Assembly (NCBI RefSeq): GCF_022539315.1
Contig: NC_066315.1
Span: forward strand, 21,303,649 to 21,367,648
Direction of reading: 5' to 3'
DNA length: 64,000 nucleotides
From: Serinus canaria
Taxonomy: Eukaryota; Chordata; Aves; Passeriformes; Fringillidae
Made by a program: the position numbers and the translations under genes. Below the pieces are notes generated by a model. That model did not search any database. It was not told the DNA's origin and saw nothing but the letters and a program-made list of their open reading frames with translations. Shown piece by piece: positions 58,967-64,000 of the stretch (its first letter is position 1; each line of letters opens with the position of its first letter).

Positions 58967-61900
58967 GTAAAGCCTCCCTGTTGCTGTGAGTGGGCACTGC
59001 ACCATGGCAAACTGCTGCTGTGTGGGTGCTTTTCAGATGGAGAGGCAAGAGCACACAGCAGTGTAGAGGGCACCACACAGGCCTTGCTAGAGTTGGAGTC
59101 ACTTGTAAGGGCCACTCTCAGCTCTCTGCCCTTAGGGCTTTGAGGAGACACAGTGGCAGCTGAAGTTAGCAGAGAGGAAATGGAGCACGGAGCGGAAGCC
59201 AAGGGGAAGGAAGTAGCAGCATCCTTTCAGCTTGGGGACAACAAAGAAGCTGAATCCAATGTGGTGCATAATGCTTCCAGTTAGTTGTAGCTCGCTGCAG
59301 GACTGCTGAGAGCTGCCCTACTATGTGGTGGGTGTAATGCAATAATAGTGTTTAGCAGTAAAGGGGAGCTCACCATGACAGTCCATGAATGCTGAGATAA
59401 ATAGGCGGTAGAAGCAGATAAAGTACTCCTGCTTTGTTGAAGAAAACAGAGCACTTCTTCCTGCACTGATGAACAGAAGTGATAGTGGTATTGGGTTCTT
59501 CCTCTTGTTTCATCCCACCTTTGTGATTGTCATTATTGAAACATGGTGTCTTTCATCCTTTATAAGCAAAGGCATATACACAGCAAGTATTTCTCAGGTG
59601 ATTTTGTGAGACTTGCTGAGAAAACAGCACCAAATTAAGGTAAAAGCTGCATTTGTACTGCTTCTGCAAGGAAATTATTGTATCAGCAGTTTCATCTGGC
59701 CCTCTTGCTCTTCACCATACAGTGAAAAGTTGTGAAAGGTTAAGACCCAAATAGCTTATATCTCAGTCTGTACATATCAAGTACTCCTCATGTGAGGGAT
59801 GTGCAGTTTGCATTCAGGGTGGGAGGCATCTAGTCTGACTTGGGTGTCTGCAGTCTTCAAGTGTCTGCATTGTAGTGAGTCGCCCACGGTCCTTTTACAA
59901 ACAAGAAGATCTAATCTCAGCTAATGGAGCCAAGTATCATTTCTGTCACCTGGAGTAAGCACATTTGGGTTGATGAATATCCACTGTGTGAATCTTCACT
60001 GATGAGCATGGCAGCCTACACAACACTATTTGAATTCCCATTTAGTCAGATGAATCCTCCCTCACTGTTGTCTCCCTCTGTGTTGCCCTCTGGCTTGGCC
60101 TGGAGCTATTGAATATATACAGTGTAATAAACTATGTGAAGGAACACAGTCTTGGGTTACCTGTCTGGGTTATGTGCTTTTCAAGACTCAAACAAGAGTT
60201 ATTGTCTATTTACAATTCTAAACCATTTGTCTTTGTAGCATTATGCTTATGAACCTAAGTGTTTTACTCCCAAGAGTAAATAAACAAAAAGAAAAGTTTA
60301 GAAACAAGTAAGGAGGCTTGTAGAGTTGTTTGGACTTGCCTATATGTTTTTGCCATGTTTTTAATTAGCTTTGTATTCCCAGGGGTTGATTTATTCTGAA
60401 TTAAATTGCATCGTTACTCTCATCTTAGTTTTCTCACACTGGCATTTGTGTAGCAATGTGGTAAACCAGATCAAGGAAGTTACCCAACTGAAAACTCCTG
60501 TATGCAGCAGCTCAGTCTTCACCTGGATCATTTCACTGAGTGGATTCATCAGAAATTACACAAATGCTCTTGCTGGTGCAGTGGAAAGGGCTGGGAGGAG
60601 CTGGTAAAGGAAAACAAGGACTTCATGGTAGCAGTGCCACTTGATGCAGGATTACATTTTTTTGTAAAACTAAAGCATTAAATGTAAGACACAGCATTTA
60701 GAAACATAACTGTTTTAAAAGTTACTACTTAAAGGAAACTGCTTTTATCTGGAAATATGATACTAACCCATTGCTCAAAGTAAAAGCATAAAGAATTTTT
60801 TGAAAAACCAATTTGCTTACAGTGGGAAAAAACTTGCATTATACAGTTAATACCGGCAGACCTGGACCTGGATGCTGGCAGATGATTTGAGGCGCTTTCA
60901 ATTGAAACTGTCTCTTGTCAGAACAAGTTTTTGTCCTTGCCCAGGATTTCCAGTTTGTACCTTGCATGGAAGTTTAAACAGACTTCCATCCACAGTTTCA
61001 GCTCAAGTGTCCTGTGACATGCCAGTTGTAGGGCAACAGGTGAATTAGTACTTGAGTCATCTTTTCTCTGGGTGTTCTAAATGGCTTGAGAGGAAATGAT
61101 ATATTTTAGTTCATTTGAATGCTAAAGAAAGGTGGGGGCAGTACTGGCACTTACCATAGTCTTCTGGTAGAGTAAGTTTTGCCAGCACAAGATTTGACAT
61201 GATTCGTGCATGGTGCCTGATAGTGTCTGGTCACTCCTCTCTGATGTCTGCCAGCCAGAGTGATTCCCACCTTCCTTCAGCTGATTGCTTTCCTTAGCTA
61301 CTGCACTTTTGCATTGGTGTCTCCAAGACTAGTGTCTGCTGAGAGATAAGTACTTTAACTCTTCATCCTACCCTTCCTCCTTCTGACCCTGTGTTGGCCC
61401 TCTCGTATCTTGAAAGGCTTGGTTTGTTTTTGCTGATGACGGGCAAGAAAGTGTGCTAGGGAGTGTCCATGGCCTTTTCTTGTTTCTGTTTGAATTGGGC
61501 AAGCATTGCTAGGATAAATAAATGTATCCAGGAGCTCTGGAGACAGGACTGATGGTCTGCAGGGGGTGAGGTGGACAAGGGCAGGAACACACCGCAGGGC
61601 AGCAGGGGATGAACTTGGCCGGGCTGTGTTTGAAGAATGGGAGCCAGCAGCTCAAGATGGGAGCTTCCTTTACTTCTCTCTGCATTGTGGTCCCAACAAG
61701 TTTTGAAACCTGCTGAGTCGTATGCTGACCTAGACCAATATTACAGCACTTAAAAAGGCTACATGGGATAATAACATTGACAGACACAGTGAAGCACAAC
61801 AATCTACTTGCTCTTTTGTCTTTATTGCTATTACCTAGAATATTCTTGCAGTATTCACATCTTATTTCAGCATTTGAAGTCCTGGCAAATACCTTAAGCT

Positions 61901-64000
61901 TGGGCCAGTCTCTAGGTTCATGATCGATGATTTACAGGACCCAGGAATACATGTTTGAAAGGAGAGCTGTATTTTCACTGTTTTGTGGTGAAACTGTGTG
62001 TGGGGACTACTACATTTTCCCTACTGTAAAAATCTTAATTTGAAGACATTAATTTTCTTCAAAAGTTTACTGTCCTACAAGAACAAAGGAATTTTTATTT
62101 CATTCTTTAGTATACTGCTAGTTAAAACTTTTTAGAGGGAACTGTGGCATTAAACTTAGTCTGTGTAAATATTGTTGTACATGAAAATTAAATATACAGT
62201 TTCTTCAAGCAGCCTGGAGCAGTAGGAGCTAGAACTTAAAATGGGATGAATTTCAAGTTTGCTTATTGCTGTAAGCTATAACTGGAGTGGGCTTTAGAAT
62301 ATCAAATTAGTGAAAGTACTTTAAAAATCAATTGTTGAAGGAAGAGACTCTGCCATACTAAAATTGTTGTTGAAAACCATTAGTTTTTCCAGACATTTGA
62401 TAAGGCCATCCTCCTTAGGGTCAGATATGAATACTTACGTGGTCTATGAAGCTTTACCTCAGCAAAAACTACTTGCCATTCTTTAGCTATGTTCAGACTC
62501 TTAATGAAGATGTTGTTTTAATTAGTAATTTTACCTGTATGTAATCTCTCAGTGAATCTTGGAGGGGTTGTTTCATTTGTTTGAGGTTTTTTTAAAGTAT
62601 GGTTTACTATTGCTGCATAAAGAGCTGAGTGAGCCCTCTCAGCAGATGTTGTCATTAGAAAGGGTGTCAGATTAGTGTCATGTCTCAAGAATTTCTGTGC
62701 ACAGAAAAATAGCCTTGAGTTTTGAGGGGTGAGGGGCTAGGCAAACAGAGTAGAGGAGTTTTTGTGGTGGACTCCTAGAAAAGTAATGGTTGTTCCCATG
62801 TGCAAGTTAATGCATGCTTTAAAGTGTATTTTAAAGTGGTGAAAAAAATTTTTTAAAAATGCATATAAGCTCTCAAGATGCAACTCATTAGTAAGACCTG
62901 TAGGTTCCTTTAGAATGGTAGAGAATGTTTGCTTACCATAGATGATTACACATAAACAAAGATGCTTTTTAATATCTAATGCATTTGAGGGTCAAGTCCT
63001 GCATCAGTTAGCTGCTCAGGGTAATCAAATGTCATCTTCTCTTACCCCTAGCCTGATTGCATGGGGGGAAATATTAAAGCTTAAGTTCTTCTGGCCAAGC
63101 TCTCTCATGTACTCTGTGTGCCTGTGGTGATGTTAGCATTTCCAAGAAGGAATATATTGAATGGGAGGAAAAATGAATGCACGGCACTGTTTCCTTACCA
63201 TGACACAGGGCAGAAAATCCCATGGCCTCGCTGTAACTTCCTGCCATTCTGGCTGATGCTGTACAGGTGAACAGCTAGTAAGAATATTCTCAAAACAGTC
63301 CATCCTGACAGAGCCTTGGTGCATCATGGGGCTGGCTATAAACAAGTGGTATCTGACATTATTGGGTTGCAGATCATTGCTTGCTTTCTGGTGTGTCTTT
63401 TTGGAGATAGTAAAATGCAGCCTTCCTTACTCCAAATGTTGAAATTCAGAAGAGTTTTTAACAGCCCAAAGGCTTGGAAGGCGATGGGTATGTTTGCCAA
63501 AAAGAACAGCACTTTCTCTTGCTGAGTTTAATCTTTTAAGTTATTATTACTGCTTCTTGAGTGTATAATAAAAGTAATAAAGTTCAAATTAATAAAAGTG
63601 TGTATCCTTCTGGGAAAAGAAAGGCTTATTGCTTGTTCTCTAGTCACAGGATGAGGAAGGTATGTCTCTTGTGCATAAAATAAGGTCAAGAGTAAAGAGA
63701 AACTGCAGTGACCATGACAATACACTGTCTAGGTCAGGGCTGGGGAGTAAATCAAGCCCACACAAGAGTTCATTCTTTATTCATGCCATTTTTACTTCAG
63801 TGGTTAGGGAACTTTTAATGAATTAAGTGATACTTGGTAATGAAGCTTCTGCTTGAACCCTTCTGAAATTATGTTCAGATTTATTCCTCCTCTTCTTGCA
63901 GTTCCGTGCTTTTCTTTGCCACACTTGCATGAGTGTAAAGGGTAAAGCCAGAAAGTTGCCTGGCAGTGGGCAGCGCTGTGGTGTGTCAGCAGTCTGGGCT

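Larger units (their letters stand above)
52654..64000 (+). other. Presumed first coding intron, 5' part; no firm exon
   Basis: The first 900 bp are GC-rich CpG-island sequence, and the rest is ordinary AT-rich DNA. I found no recognisable mobile element and no exon that joins the first coding exon in frame with recognisable protein sequence. Several pseudo-exon-like units exist (58239-58315, 58874-58966, 60454-60603, 63902-63941). Chance acceptor/donor pairs are common in introns, so these are only leads. A poly-A run lies at 54053-54070. Calling this an intron depends on the donor at 52654 being used. Confidence 0.45.

Overview
This window reads as nuclear DNA of a bird (or at least a sauropsid), not of a microbe. 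Every interspersed repeat I recognise is a CR1 LINE, most of them 5'-truncated with the typical avian 3' end (a GATGATCTT-like stretch, then CCTTCCAAC-like, then TGATTCTATG-like). I see no L1, Alu, B1 or tRNA-type SINE. Most of the window is AT-rich and gene-poor, broken by two sharply bounded CpG-rich islands. No prokaryotic gene layout, CRISPR array, tRNA, rRNA or complete protein-coding gene is visible. Nearly all open reading frames of 60-170 codons here look like chance frames in introns or intergenic DNA.

Layout. 1-8.95 kb: unique AT-rich DNA with a perfect 16-bp hairpin. 8.95-10.05 kb: a CR1 with reverse-transcriptase C-terminal relics and 3' UTR. 10.06-14.54 kb: unique DNA with a perfect 17-bp hairpin. 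14.54-15.18 kb: two CR1 3' ends head to tail. 15.34-15.72 kb: a small CpG island with no assignable gene. 15.77-34.9 kb: a gene-free stretch with local duplications. 34.9-36.1 kb: an old, diverged CR1. 36.1-51.5 kb: gene-free DNA with CR1 fragments, a long pentanucleotide microsatellite and a pair of CTCF-like motifs. 51.5-53.56 kb: a large CpG island with the only promoter and exon I can argue for. 53.56-64 kb: presumably the start of a long first coding intron, with no firm exon.

The one gene start is on the + strand. At 52560 an ATG opens 31 codons that look like a signal peptide plus the start of a mature chain, ending in a plausible donor (AAG|GTCGGT, exon end 52653). Upstream, a TATA-like box (51743), an ATG-free stretch, a near-ideal donor (CAG|GTGAGC, exon end 51997), a branch-point-like CCCTGAT, a long polypyrimidine tract and GGCAG (ending 52507) together suggest a short 5'-UTR intron. 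If that intron is kept, or transcription starts inside it, the mRNA carries two upstream ORFs chained by overlapping stop/start codons into the main ATG. I do not recognise the protein, so it has no symbol.

I did not find a convincing previously undescribed system. The best leads are the 5' architecture at 51.7-52.65 kb, the orphan CpG island at 15.3-15.7 kb, two near-perfect hairpins that look like template-switch events, and same-orientation CTCF-like motifs at 38.15 and 52.14 kb.
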